From: Bacillus_BA songklensis
Lineage (GTDB): Bacteria; Bacillota; Bacilli; Bacillales; Bacillaceae_H
Length of the DNA: 64,000 nucleotides
NCBI RefSeq assembly: GCF_042649685.1
Contig: NZ_JBHRZT010000020.1
Span: 434,001 to 498,000, forward strand
Direction of reading: 5' to 3'
A model generated the notes under the pieces. It did no database searches and had not been told where the DNA came from. It worked only from the letters and a program-made list of their open reading frames with translations. Positions 8,822 to 18,397 of this stretch are shown piece after piece. Each line of letters opens with the position of its first letter. Within the stretch, counting starts at the first letter, position 1. The translations under genes were made by a program, and so were the position numbers.

Positions 8822-9628
8822 TTACGAATGACGATGATATAGATTCAAAATCACATTAGCCGTCTCTTCCACGGCTTTATTCGAAACATCAATCACCTGA
8901 CAGCCCATTCGTTCCACAACACCGTCAAAATACTTAATTTCTTCTTTAATGCGTTCAACATTGGCATAAATTGCTTGATCGTTTAACCCCAATGATTTTA
9001 AGCGTTCTCTGCGGATATGATTTAACTTTTCAGGACTGATTTTTAAACCGAAGCATTTTTCCGGGGGCACTAAAAATAATTCTTCTGGAGGTTCTACCTC
9101 AGGAACGATCGGAACATTTGCGACCTTTAATCGTTTATGTGCCAAAAATTGAGACAACGGCGTTTTGGACGTACGAGAAATTCCCACCAATACAATATCT
9201 GCGCGCAATATGCCGCGGGGATCCCGGCCGTCGTCATATTTGACGGCAAATTCGATCGCTTCGACTTTTTTGAAGTAATCTTCGTCAAGCTTTCGAACCA
9301 TGCCTGGTTCATGTTTTGGCTTCAAATCATATGTCTCTTGAATTTTGTCTATAATAGGACCAATAATATCAATAACTTCTACATCATGCTTCCCTGCTTC
9401 TTCAATTAAAAACTTTCGCATTATCGGCTTTACAAGGGTAAAGCCGATAATGGCATTGTTCAGCTTAGCGAGTGACACCACTTCTGACAACGTAGCTGTA
9501 TCCTCTACATATGGCACACGTTTAATCATCACTTCTGCGGGATTAAACTGGCTTGTTGCTGCTTTTACTACTAGTTCGGCTGTTTCGCCTACTGAATCAG
9601 AAACGACATAAATGAGCGGGTTGGTCAT
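8822..9628 (-). CDS. yqfL: pyruvate, phosphate dikinase regulatory protein
   Basis: This 268-aa DUF299/PPSR-family protein is a bifunctional kinase/pyrophosphorylase that switches PPDK or PEP synthetase on and off by threonine phosphorylation. The phosphate-binding loop GISRTSKTPLSQFLA lies near residue 150. The N-terminus YVVSDSVGETAELV is typical. It is directly downstream of ccpN, which in B. subtilis controls gluconeogenic genes together with YqfL, so the pair makes functional sense. Confidence 0.95.
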   Translation of the reverse strand: MTNPLIYVVSDSVGETAELVVKAATSQFNPAEVMIKRVPYVEDTATLSEVVSLAKLNNAIIGFTLVKPIMRKFLIEEAGKHDVEVIDIIGPIIDKIQETYDLKPKHEPGMVRKLDEDYFKKVEAIEFAVKYDDGRDPRGILRADIVLVGISRTSKTPLSQFLAHKRLKVANVPIVPEVEPPEELFLVPPEKCFGLKISPEKLNHIRRERLKSLGLNDQAIYANVERIKEEIKYFDGVVERMGCQVIDVSNKAVEETANVILNLYHRHS

Positions 9629-9694
9629 TTACTTACACATCCCCTTTACCATCAATATTAACAACTTGAAACTATATTCCTCTTTTGTGATTGG

Positions 9695-10333
9695 CTATAA
9701 TACTTCATCGTTAGCCAATCCCACTAATAATTTCGTAATGTTTGTTTTCGTGATCCTGCCTATCACCTCATATCCAAGGTCTGTCTTTTTTACAACAGGC
9801 ATCGCATCTATTTGTTTATTAATTAACGTTTTGGCAATGTCAATGAGGTAGTCTTCTCTTTCGCAAAACGTAATATTGGGCATTCTTGTCATAATAATAT
9901 TTACGGGAATAGACGTTAACTCTTGCTTTCCTATGCTTGCTCTGAGCAAATCTTTTCGAGATAATACTCCTACTAGTAAAGAATGTTCATCCACTACAAA
10001 TAACGTCCCTACATCTTCTAAAAACATGGTACAAATTGCATCATAAACGGATACACTTTCATTAACCACAACAGGAACAGATTGATACTCGCCTACCTTT
10101 ACCTTGCGAATCTTATCGGTCAGCAATTGGGCGCCTGTTTTACCCGTATAAAAATAACCCACTCTTGGCCGGGCCTCTAAATATCCAGCCATCGTTAAAA
10201 TTGCTAAATCAGGCCTTAAAGTAGCACGTGTTAAGTTCAAACGGTCAGCAATATGTTCTCCTGTGATCGGCCCATGGTCCTTTACAATTTGCAAAATTTG
10301 TTCTTGTCTTTTATTCAGTTCGATTGTTCTCAC
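9695..10333 (-). CDS. ccpN: gluconeogenesis repressor CcpN
   Basis: This 212-aa transcription factor has an N-terminal helix-turn-helix (ITGEHIADRLNLTRATLRPDL, about residues 19-38) and two CBS domains (about 75-205; VSVYDAICTMFLEDVGTLF is diagnostic). In B. subtilis CcpN represses gapB, pckA and the sRNA gene sr1 on glycolytic substrates. Two tandem GTG codons follow AAG; the second (10333) gives the same length as the B. subtilis protein, but the ribosome-site spacing is poor for either. No glycyl-tRNA synthetase gene lies between it and recO. Confidence 0.95.
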   Translation of the reverse strand: MRTIELNKRQEQILQIVKDHGPITGEHIADRLNLTRATLRPDLAILTMAGYLEARPRVGYFYTGKTGAQLLTDKIRKVKVGEYQSVPVVVNESVSVYDAICTMFLEDVGTLFVVDEHSLLVGVLSRKDLLRASIGKQELTSIPVNIIMTRMPNITFCEREDYLIDIAKTLINKQIDAMPVVKKTDLGYEVIGRITKTNITKLLVGLANDEVL

Positions 10334-10442
10334 CACCTTCGATTATGACCATTGTGCTATACTGTTTACATCAATATTATATACTTTTTGTAAAGAATAG
10401 AAAGAATAATATATTAAGTTGAGGTTTGAGAACGCAAAGAAG

Positions 10443-10487
10443 GGGGATGACTCAAAAGGGAAAAATTCTCCTTTCTCAGTCATCCCC
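10443..10487. repeat. CTCAAAAGG hairpin repeat (family D), copy 1
   Basis: GGGGATGACT pairs with AGTCATCCCC, enclosing AAAAGGGA/TCCTTT. It lies between the recO stop and ccpN. Six related hairpins are at 23015, 38018, 43883, 46563, 50059 and 58135. Confidence 0.65.
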
Positions 10488-10568
10488 GTACAATGAACCA
10501 GTATGTTACATCCAGTAGCATCAAAAATTCCCGTGAAAGGTCCGTTGTACATTTAAACTAAACCATAT

Positions 10569-11360
10569 TTATTCAACCTGTAAGCCGGATTCTTGTGTAT
10601 CTTGTGGAGACAGCGATTGTCTCAGGTTTTCTATTTGATTCAAAAAACGCTTAGTTTTTAAATAGAGTCCCGAATACTCTTCATAATAACTGTCAATAAC
10701 CTGCTTTAGTTGCTTTTTTGTTTCCTCTTTGACAGAAATAGATCCTAATCTTTTTATATCCATATAATACAACAGTCGTAACAATTTTACAGCAGCAGGG
10801 GTCAGCTTAAAGTGATAGGGGTCTTTTTCAAAACAACGGTGGCAAATCAATCCGCCTTCACGTATTGAGAAGCCGAAAACCCCGTCTTTTGCCTGACATA
10901 TGCTGCACTGACCGAGACAAGGATATAACCCTAATACGCTCAGCATCTTGAGTTCGTAAATGTAGGTTAAGATATCTAAATCATAACCCTCATTCATAAA
11001 AGATAACGTTTGATAAAGCAGCTCAAACAAAAACGGATTCGATTTTTCATTTTCCGTGGATTTGTCGGTTAACTCCACAATATAAGAAGCATACGCGGTG
11101 CTGAATATGTCTTCGCGTATGCCTCGCATAGATGAAATAACTTCCCCTTGTTGAAGGGTTCCCATACCGGATCCTTTTTGCACTAAAAAATGACCATACG
11201 TAAAAAGCTGAGTAAGAGAAGCAAAACGGCTGCTCGGCTTTTTTGCGCCTCGCGCCATCAATCCTATTTTTCCCGCTTCTCTCGTGTATATCGTTACTAC
11301 TTTATTGGCTTCGCCATAATCACTTGTACGAATGACGATTCCTTCACATTTACTTAACAA
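10569..11360 (-). CDS. recO: DNA repair protein RecO
   Basis: This 263-aa RecO helps RecR load RecA on SSB-coated single-stranded DNA. It has the N-terminal OB fold (KCEGIVIRTSDYGEANKVV) and a four-cysteine zinc motif (CLGQCSICQ ... CHRCF). TTG at 11360 follows AGGTGA by 5 nt and reproduces the MLTKCEGIV-type start of B. subtilis RecO; a GTG three codons earlier overlaps that site. It is in the conserved yqzL-recO order. Confidence 0.95.
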   Translation of the reverse strand: MLSKCEGIVIRTSDYGEANKVVTIYTREAGKIGLMARGAKKPSSRFASLTQLFTYGHFLVQKGSGMGTLQQGEVISSMRGIREDIFSTAYASYIVELTDKSTENEKSNPFLFELLYQTLSFMNEGYDLDILTYIYELKMLSVLGLYPCLGQCSICQAKDGVFGFSIREGGLICHRCFEKDPYHFKLTPAAVKLLRLLYYMDIKRLGSISVKEETKKQLKQVIDSYYEEYSGLYLKTKRFLNQIENLRQSLSPQDTQESGLQVE

Positions 11361-11391
11361 ACTGGTCACCTACCGTTTTTAGAAGGAACGT

Positions 11392-11538
11392 CTAAGAAAC
11401 TGGAAGATTAAAGTCCTTTAATTCCTCATCCTGGCTATCGTCGGGTGTTTCCATGTTCTCCTTTTGAATTTCTTTAAAAAGAAGATACGTATCTATATTA
11501 CCTGTACTACTAAAAACTCTCCAGGTAAAATCTAACAT
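11392..11538 (-). CDS. yqzL: YqzL family small protein
   Basis: This 48-aa gene lies between era and recO. It starts with MLDFTWRVFSSTGNIDTYLL and has an acidic C-terminus, closely resembling B. subtilis YqzL (47 aa) at the same position. Function is unknown. The ATG at 11538 follows AGGTGGGG. Confidence 0.92.
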   Translation of the reverse strand: MLDFTWRVFSSTGNIDTYLLFKEIQKENMETPDDSQDEELKDFNLPVS

Positions 11539-11654
11539 CAAAACCCCACCTTTCTAATCAAAAGAGCTCAGATATATAGTCCAATTCCTTATGATTAGAT
11601 TGACCTTCCTTCTGCAAAATCATGTAACACAATTTTTGTCAATGGCATCAGATT

Positions 11655-12563
11655 TTAATATTCGTCTTCCCTAAATCCAAAGTCCCTTAATTGGGATGCT
11701 TTATTGCGCCAATCCTTTTGCACTTTTACCCATAGTTCCAGAAATACTTTAGAACCAAGGAGCGCTTCAATATCTACTCGTGCTCTTTGACCGATTTCTT
11801 TCAACATTTTCCCTTGCTTTCCGATAATGATTCCCTTTTGTGAATCTCTCTCTACAATGATGGTAGCCCCCACATAAACGGTATTCCCATTCTCTCTTCT
11901 TTGCATGGAATCAATAACAACCGCAATGGAATGCGGAATTTCTTCACGCGTTAAATGAAGTGCCTTTTCACGAATTAACTCCGCTACGATAAAACGTTCA
12001 GGATGGTCTGTTACTTGATCTGCCGGGTAATATTGCGGCCCTTCAGGCAATAATTCTTTAATTTGATTTAGCAGTGTTTCAACGTTATTGCCTTGTAAAG
12101 CCGAAATTGGAATAATTTGTTCAAATGGGTATAGATTTTGGTATGTTTCAATAAGAGGAAACAACTCATCCGGATGAATCTCATCAATTTTATTAATCAC
12201 TAAAAAAACAGGAGTGTTCATTCCCTTTAAACGTTCAATAATGAACTCATCACCGCGGCCAAAACCTTCCACGGCATTGACCATGAATAAAATCAAATCT
12301 ACTTCTTTTAAAGTGTTTTGGGCTACCTTCATCATAAAATCGCCCAACTTATGCTTTGGCTTATGTATGCCCGGTGTATCAATAAAAACAATCTGTGCCT
12401 CATTCTCTGTATATACCCCTTGAATTTTATTTCTTGTTGTCTGGGGCTTATCACTCATGATGGCGATTTTTTGGCCTATCACACGATTTAAAAACGTGGA
12501 TTTTCCTACATTCGGTCTCCCTATAATCGAGACAAATCCTGACTTAAATCCTTCTTTAATCAT
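11655..12563 (-). CDS. era: GTPase Era
   Basis: This 302-aa GTPase binds the 3' end of 16S rRNA in 30S assembly. The GTPase motifs are GRPNVGKSTFLN (P-loop, about 16), DTPGIHKPKH (about 61) and NKID (about 124). The C-terminal KH domain contains IIGKQGKMLKEIG. The ATG lies inside the end of cdd (8-bp overlap) after GGAGGATCTAA, which suggests coupled translation. Confidence 0.98.
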   Translation of the reverse strand: MIKEGFKSGFVSIIGRPNVGKSTFLNRVIGQKIAIMSDKPQTTRNKIQGVYTENEAQIVFIDTPGIHKPKHKLGDFMMKVAQNTLKEVDLILFMVNAVEGFGRGDEFIIERLKGMNTPVFLVINKIDEIHPDELFPLIETYQNLYPFEQIIPISALQGNNVETLLNQIKELLPEGPQYYPADQVTDHPERFIVAELIREKALHLTREEIPHSIAVVIDSMQRRENGNTVYVGATIIVERDSQKGIIIGKQGKMLKEIGQRARVDIEALLGSKVFLELWVKVQKDWRNKASQLRDFGFREDEY

Positions 12564-12954
12564 TTAGATCCTCCGCTGAAAATGCTCCTGGCAGCAACTC
12601 TTCTACCGTTAACTCCTGTATATCTCCATGCAAATTCGTCAAAAAAACTTTCATATCCTTTGGGCAAAGCTCGGATATCACCTGTCTGCATGCTCCACAA
12701 GGTGGTACAGGTCGTTCCGTGTCCGCTACAACCGCAATGGCCGCGTACTCTTTATCCCCTTCCGAATAAGCTTTGAATAAAGCCGTTCGTTCCGCACAAT
12801 TACACATACTGTAAGCTGCATTTTCAATGTTGCAACCGCGATAAACTTTTCCGTCTTTCGTTAACAAAGCGGCTCCTACTTGAAATTTAGAATAAGGAAC
12901 ATACGCGAGCTCTCTCGCCTTCATAGCTTCTTGAATTAACGCTTGCTTATCCAT
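12556..12954 (-). CDS. cdd: cytidine deaminase
   Basis: This 132-aa tetrameric zinc enzyme deaminates cytidine and deoxycytidine. The zinc/catalytic sites are NCAERTALF (Cys plus catalytic Glu) and PPCGACRQV (two Cys), the three-cysteine arrangement of the small bacterial form. ATG at 12954 follows AAGGAAGGGCGCA; an open stretch of 46 codons upstream is non-coding leader. It is upstream of era in one transcript. Confidence 0.97.
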   Translation of the reverse strand: MDKQALIQEAMKARELAYVPYSKFQVGAALLTKDGKVYRGCNIENAAYSMCNCAERTALFKAYSEGDKEYAAIAVVADTERPVPPCGACRQVISELCPKDMKVFLTNLHGDIQELTVEELLPGAFSAEDLND

Positions 12955-13207
12955 TGCGCCCTTCCTTTCAAAAACAGAATTAGTGAACTGCCAGTTAGGA
13001 ACATTGATTACTTTGTAGTAATTCATCTTATCAAAAATGAGAGAAAACAACAACTTTTTCACTGTCCTGGACTGATTCCAGGAAACCTTCAATCAGTTCG
13101 GGACACCGGGACGTCATGTCCAATTCATTAAAATCGAATTTTTGATGGGCGGCCCGCTGCATATGAACAATAAAAATCATTATTTTTCACTTATCATTGT
13201 ACCCTTC

Positions 13208-13585
13208 TCAAAGGATATACTTACTAAAGATAAGCACTCCTGCAATAACGGATACAACAGCATATATAAATACAGCTCCAGCTGCCGCATCCTTAGCCGT
13301 TTTAGCCAGCGGATGATAATCCTTCGTTATTAAATCCACGTTTTTTTCAATCGCTGTATTGATGAGCTCAAGGCTAAACACACCGCCCATCACAATAATT
13401 AGGATAACCCAGTCCGAAAGTGTAATGCGAAAATAACATCCTGCAATCACAACAAGGACAGCAGCTGCCGCATGTATTTTCATGTTGCGTTCCGTTTTCA
13501 AAGCGGAAAGAATGCCTTCAATTGCATACCGAAAACTCTTTACAAGCCGCGGCTTTTTAGAACCCTTTTTATCTTTTAAGGCCAT
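13208..13585 (-). CDS. dgkA: undecaprenol/diacylglycerol kinase
   Basis: This 125-aa membrane kinase has three transmembrane helices. The signature FSLELINTAIEKNVDL is at about residues 75-90. In B. subtilis the equivalent enzyme phosphorylates undecaprenol, recycling the cell-wall lipid carrier. It overlaps the ybeY 3' end by 17 bp without a good ribosome site of its own, so it is probably coupled to ybeY. Confidence 0.95.
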   Translation of the reverse strand: MALKDKKGSKKPRLVKSFRYAIEGILSALKTERNMKIHAAAAVLVVIAGCYFRITLSDWVILIIVMGGVFSLELINTAIEKNVDLITKDYHPLAKTAKDAAAGAVFIYAVVSVIAGVLIFSKYIL

Positions 13586-14036
13586 ATGCTTCTAGAATTT
13601 CCCTTTGTCTACTGAACATTTCTTGTTCATCTTCAAGTGTCTCATGGTCGTAACCAAGTAAGTGCAAAAAGCCATGGACCGTTAAAAATCCCAATTCCCT
13701 CATGAAAGAATGGCCGTACTCTTCTGCTTGTTCATGTGTTTTTGGAATGGAAATAATGATATCGCCTAAAATAGTAGGCATGTCTTCTCCAATAATCTCC
13801 ACTTCCCCTTCACCCAATTCTTCCATTGCAAACGAAATGACATCTGTCGGTTTATCTTTGTCGCGATATTCCCGATTAATCTCTTGAATGCGTGCATTAT
13901 CGACAAACGTAATGGACAGTTCCGCTCCATCCGGGATATTTTCCATTTTGGCCGCCATATGAAGAAGCTGCTCGAGCTCTTTTTTCTGTTCTTCTGTAAC
14001 TTCGTTTGTTTCATCAATAAAATCAATTACCAGCAT
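13569..14036 (-). CDS. ybeY: endoribonuclease YbeY
   Basis: This 155-aa metalloprotein acts in 16S rRNA 3'-end maturation and 70S quality control. The zinc motif HGFLHLLGYDH (about residue 119) is intact. The start overlaps pgpH by 14 bp, and AAGGTGAAAG is placed correctly. Its partner Era is encoded nearby in the same cluster. Confidence 0.97.
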   Translation of the reverse strand: MLVIDFIDETNEVTEEQKKELEQLLHMAAKMENIPDGAELSITFVDNARIQEINREYRDKDKPTDVISFAMEELGEGEVEIIGEDMPTILGDIIISIPKTHEQAEEYGHSFMRELGFLTVHGFLHLLGYDHETLEDEQEMFSRQREILEAYGLKR

Positions 14037-16176
14037 GTTCTTTCACCTTTTCTTTTTTTAGTTCTGGATACTCAATTCTTGAGTGGAAAATACCGTTTAA
14101 GGTTTCACATAAGGACGTAGTAACCAGATCCAGTTCTTTTAATGTGATATCGCATTCATTAAACTGTTCATCCTGCAAACGATCTTTAATAATACTCCTA
14201 ACCAGCGATTCAATTTTCTCAGGAGTGGGATTCGTCAAAGAACGTACAGCCGCTTCTACGCTATCAGCAATTCCTACGACCGCCGCCTCCTTTGTTTGGG
14301 GTTTAGGTCCCGGATAACGATACTCTTTTTCCAGTATCTTTTGATCAGTTTGTTCCAGTGCTTTATGATAAAAATATTTCAACAATGTGGTTCCATGATG
14401 CTGTTCAGCAATGTCCACGATTTCTTTTGGCAGCTTGTGCCTTCTTAAAATTTCTGCCCCTTCTGTTGCATGGGCGATGATAATGTTTTTGCTTACCTCA
14501 GGAGGCAATTTATCATGCGGGTTTTTACCGCCTAATTGGTTTTCAATAAAGTAGCGGGGTCTTCTCGTTTTCCCGATGTCATGATAATATGCCCCCACTC
14601 TTGCCAACAAACCATTTGCCCCGATCGCTTCACAGGCTGAATCCGACAGATTGGCAACCATTACGCTATGGTGATACGTGCCCGGGGTTTCCGTAAGGAT
14701 TTTTCGCAACAACGGATGGTTAGGGTTGGATAATTCAATTAGTTTCATTGTGGATAGAATCCCGAATCCCGCTTCAAAAAATGGGAGAAGGCCAATTGTC
14801 AATACTGCTGCAAGAACACCCGAAGCGATGCCCATCATGCCGTAATAGCTCAATTCTACACTGTCCAATTGCCCGTTTTTAATGAGTAAAATTGCTAAAA
14901 TCACCATGATATTAACAAGCGAGATAAATAATCCAGCTTGCAATATTTTAGACCGTCGATGTTGTTGACTTAAAAATAATACGGCGGCTAAGCTGCTCAC
15001 TAATAAATAAATACCGACGTAGACATTAAAAACCGTTGTAACACCGTCATTAAAAATAATGCTTCCGCAAACAGCCAATATAATGCTTGAAATGACGGCC
15101 AGACGCTCATTCAATAGAATACGAATCAATAACCCTCCCGCTGCCACAGGTGCGAGAAAACCAATTTCTGATACTTGAATCTCATGAAAGAAACTTAAAA
15201 TCTTCATTACGGATATTATAACGGTAAACACAATCACATATAATAGCAACGATCGATCGGAATTCGTGGATCGTTCTCTAAAATAATGCATAACAAAGCT
15301 AATCATAATGATGGTTAGCATTAACAAACCGATTAACGGTTGAACCGAGTGGCTGCGATCCAAAAGCCCGACAAGTTTCAACTGGCGATAAATATCTGTT
15401 GTAATCAGTTGACCCTCTTCTACAAGGATTTGCCCTTGCTTGATGCGAACCGGCTCAACACGTTCAACTGCCTGCCGTCGGTTTTCCTCTGTTTTAATCG
15501 GGTCATATACAACATTTGGAATGATGGCAAACTGTGCGACATTATACATCGCCTTTTTTAATTCATTGCTGACATTTGTATAAATGAGTTGATTTTGAAC
15601 TTGCTGCTTTTTGCTCTCAACATCATTAACTGTAATCCGATCTTTCATCACATTATGGACAGCCGTTACGACAGCATCTTTGGCAATTTTCAACTCTTCA
15701 TGGTTTGCCTGAAGCAGACGATTGAATGTTTCATCTGATAAACTTTTTTCAATATTTTGAGGCAATTTTTCTTTTAGGATTTTCTGCTTTTCCGCTAATT
15801 GCTCCTCAGCTGTCCAGGTTTCTTGTTCTTCAGACTCGGCGAGCTCGTCGTTCACTTCTAAAATAAAATCAAATATAGAGCCTGCGAGATCGACTCGATT
15901 TTGCGCATATTCCGTTTTTAATGTATAAACATCTTTGACTGAATCCTTCGCTTCCTTCCGTTTCTTTTCTGTACTTTCTTTATCTTCTACAGCAATAGGC
16001 GCATAAACCGTCTGAGGTGAAACAGAAAACAAACGCAGATCCAGCTCTTCAGGTTTAATGTTACTATACATCATGACATACATGACGATTCCAAGCAGTG
16101 TATATAACCCGATATGAACAAGTTTAAAACGTTCTAATTGGGCAGCAGTCAGCTTCAGAAACCTCCAGTTTGACAC
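14023..16176 (-). CDS. pgpH: 7TM-HD phosphodiesterase PgpH
   Basis: This 717-aa membrane protein (YqfF) degrades c-di-AMP. One N-terminal helix is followed by a large extracellular 7TMR-HD domain (about 55-285), seven transmembrane segments (about 290-485) and a cytosolic HD domain. The HD domain shows GTYHHSVM, YYHDIGK and IIAHATEG with later QHHG. The GTG start at 16176 follows AAAGGAGACGTATCGG. It lies between phoH and ybeY, as in B. subtilis. Confidence 0.96.
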   Translation of the reverse strand: MSNWRFLKLTAAQLERFKLVHIGLYTLLGIVMYVMMYSNIKPEELDLRLFSVSPQTVYAPIAVEDKESTEKKRKEAKDSVKDVYTLKTEYAQNRVDLAGSIFDFILEVNDELAESEEQETWTAEEQLAEKQKILKEKLPQNIEKSLSDETFNRLLQANHEELKIAKDAVVTAVHNVMKDRITVNDVESKKQQVQNQLIYTNVSNELKKAMYNVAQFAIIPNVVYDPIKTEENRRQAVERVEPVRIKQGQILVEEGQLITTDIYRQLKLVGLLDRSHSVQPLIGLLMLTIIMISFVMHYFRERSTNSDRSLLLYVIVFTVIISVMKILSFFHEIQVSEIGFLAPVAAGGLLIRILLNERLAVISSIILAVCGSIIFNDGVTTVFNVYVGIYLLVSSLAAVLFLSQQHRRSKILQAGLFISLVNIMVILAILLIKNGQLDSVELSYYGMMGIASGVLAAVLTIGLLPFFEAGFGILSTMKLIELSNPNHPLLRKILTETPGTYHHSVMVANLSDSACEAIGANGLLARVGAYYHDIGKTRRPRYFIENQLGGKNPHDKLPPEVSKNIIIAHATEGAEILRRHKLPKEIVDIAEQHHGTTLLKYFYHKALEQTDQKILEKEYRYPGPKPQTKEAAVVGIADSVEAAVRSLTNPTPEKIESLVRSIIKDRLQDEQFNECDITLKELDLVTTSLCETLNGIFHSRIEYPELKKEKVKEHAGN

Positions 16177-16223
16177 CCGATACGTCTCCTTTCAATGAAA
16201 ATAGACCCTATGCAGGAAGGGTC

Positions 16224-17186
16224 TTATGCTTCGTATTTTTCATACGCATTGATGATACGGGCTACTAACGGATGACGAACAACATCTGACTGTTCTAAGT
16301 AAACAAATGCTATTCCGTTTACCTCTTTTAAGATGTCTTGAGTAACAGCTAAACCCGACTTGACCCCTTTAGGTAAATCCACTTGTGAAATGTCCCCTGT
16401 AATAACCATTTTTGATCCAAACCCAAGCCTTGTTAAAAACATTTTCATTTGAGCAGGTGTTGTATTTTGTGCTTCATCCAAAATCACAAAGGCATCATCC
16501 AACGTACGTCCCCTCATATAAGCTAATGGAGCGATTTCAATCACGCCTCGTTCAATCAAACGCTGGGTGTGCTCCGTCCCTAAAATATCATGGAGGGCAT
16601 CATATAAAGGGCGAAGGTAAGGATCTACCTTGTCTTTTAAGTCCCCTGGTAAGAAACCTAAACTTTCTCCCGCTTCCACAGCTGGGCGCGTTAAAATAAT
16701 TCGTTTAATATGCCCATTTTTCAAGGCGTTAACAGCCATGACGACTGCTAAATACGTTTTTCCTGTTCCCGCAGGGCCAATCCCAAAGATTAAATCCCTT
16801 GCTCGAATAGCTGAGACGTATTGTTTTTGGCCTAACGTTTTGATACGAATGGACTGCCCTTTCACATTTTTGGCAATTTCCTCATTGTACATATCTGCGA
16901 AAAACTCAAGCGTTCCGTTTTTCGCCAACTGTACCGCATACAAAACATCTCTTTCCGAAACGGAAATATTCCGGCGAATAATAAGTAAAAGCTGTTTCAA
17001 TATCTCGTCCACTAACTGAACTTGTTCGGGCTCTCCTGAAATCGTAATGGTTTCGCCCCTTGAAATAATAGAAACCTTCATTTCTTCTTCAAGTCGTCTT
17101 AAATGAATGTCTTGAATGCCAAATAAGGCAATTGCTTCATTGTGATTTTCAAGCTGTAAGTTTGTTGTAACAATCTGTTCTGCCAT
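16224..17186 (-). CDS. phoH: PhoH-like ATPase
   Basis: This 320-aa protein has an N-terminal KH-like region and a P-loop ATPase domain with GPAGTGKTYLA (about 140) and the DEXX-like motif FVILDEAQN. PhoH-family proteins are linked to RNA metabolism by their neighbours (YbeY). The start follows AAGGAGATTGAGGA. It is separated from yqfD by 3 nt. Confidence 0.95.
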   Translation of the reverse strand: MAEQIVTTNLQLENHNEAIALFGIQDIHLRRLEEEMKVSIISRGETITISGEPEQVQLVDEILKQLLLIIRRNISVSERDVLYAVQLAKNGTLEFFADMYNEEIAKNVKGQSIRIKTLGQKQYVSAIRARDLIFGIGPAGTGKTYLAVVMAVNALKNGHIKRIILTRPAVEAGESLGFLPGDLKDKVDPYLRPLYDALHDILGTEHTQRLIERGVIEIAPLAYMRGRTLDDAFVILDEAQNTTPAQMKMFLTRLGFGSKMVITGDISQVDLPKGVKSGLAVTQDILKEVNGIAFVYLEQSDVVRHPLVARIINAYEKYEA

Positions 17187-17189
17187 TCC

Positions 17190-18380
17190 TCAATCTCCTT
17201 GGATAATTGGTTGAGTCGTTGCTATATTTTCTATAACTTGGTAATATATCGTTAACTTTACTTTACCATTGTCATTAGTTTGGTGCAAAACTTTTTCACC
17301 TTTAATCTTAGCATCTGCATCTAATTTTGAAATTAATTCTTTTCGTCCAATTTCTTTTCCTTTTTCGATTGCTTGTTGAACATTGTATTCCCTTGTTACT
17401 TCTTCTTCCTCTCTAGTCGTAATTGTTTCATACGCAAAAGGAAGTCTCCACTTCAAGAAATACACAGGTTTTTTGAGTTCTTCTACCTTTGCTTTTTTAT
17501 ATGTTTCATTCTGGAAAAACCCCCAGATCGGCACCCTGATATTTCCCAAATAAAAAGCATACTTTGTAAAATCTTTCCCTGTTAGAACACGAAAATTCGT
17601 TTTCAGCGGAATTTCTACAACAGACTTGTACCATGTTTCTCCATAGATTTCCCCTTTTGCTCCTACAGTACGTTGATAATCTTCCTTTCCAATCGTTCCA
17701 GACACAAGCAATTGGCCTGGTTGAACAAAGTCATTTACCTTGACCAAAGGTTGTCCTTTCTCAATAAATAATTTAGTAATCACCGCTTTCTTTTTAGCCA
17801 CTATGTCGCTCGGTGAAACAGTTTTTGGTTGTTTCGGCTGAGTTTTCTCTACCACCTGGAAATGGAAAGTCGTTCCTCTCAGCTCTACCCCTATCCATGT
17901 AATGCTGTCAATATTATTAGTCAGCTTACGCTGAATCGTATCCGGGTCATCCATGAAAAATTGGAGTTTCCCTCTCTTAACACCCATTTTGTCCAACTCT
18001 TTTAAAATTTGATATTCCGTATGGGGCTTTGCTCCTGCGATTTTAATATCCCATATCATATTTGATAGCATCATGATAAGAACGAGAAAAACACCGATTC
18101 CAATGACAAATCCGCTGTTTTTCCACATTCTCTTCACTAAAAAAGGAAGGCCGTTCTTACGGGAAAAATAAATTTTGCACTCACTCTGACGAACAAGATA
18201 GCGAATAGTCGGTATGTCATGTAATAAAATAGTTGCTTTCACGCACTGTTCATCAATACGCTGAATATTCGTAAGCAACAGCCGCTGGCGAAAACAATTA
18301 TTTAAAAATCGTTCGATACCTTTTCCTTTGATTGTAATGGTCACGGTGCCAGTTATGAAGTTTGTCCATTGGTTCTTCAT
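17190..18380 (-). CDS. yqfD: sporulation protein YqfD
   Basis: This 396-aa protein has a cytosolic N-terminal domain, one membrane helix (about 91-111, FVIGIGVFLVLIMMLSNMIW) and a large extracytoplasmic domain. B. subtilis yqfD is SigE-controlled and needed for efficient sporulation at the engulfment stage. Start ATG follows AGAGGAGGACCAAA. It is paired with yqfC 17 nt upstream. Confidence 0.94.
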   Translation of the reverse strand: MKNQWTNFITGTVTITIKGKGIERFLNNCFRQRLLLTNIQRIDEQCVKATILLHDIPTIRYLVRQSECKIYFSRKNGLPFLVKRMWKNSGFVIGIGVFLVLIMMLSNMIWDIKIAGAKPHTEYQILKELDKMGVKRGKLQFFMDDPDTIQRKLTNNIDSITWIGVELRGTTFHFQVVEKTQPKQPKTVSPSDIVAKKKAVITKLFIEKGQPLVKVNDFVQPGQLLVSGTIGKEDYQRTVGAKGEIYGETWYKSVVEIPLKTNFRVLTGKDFTKYAFYLGNIRVPIWGFFQNETYKKAKVEELKKPVYFLKWRLPFAYETITTREEEEVTREYNVQQAIEKGKEIGRKELISKLDADAKIKGEKVLHQTNDNGKVKLTIYYQVIENIATTQPIIQGD

Positions 18381-18397
18381 TTTGGTCCTCCTCTATC

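Noticed and set aside
10343..10552. 69-codon minus frame between recO and ccpN
   Set aside because: It crosses the family D hairpin and has no ribosome site; I treat it as non-coding.
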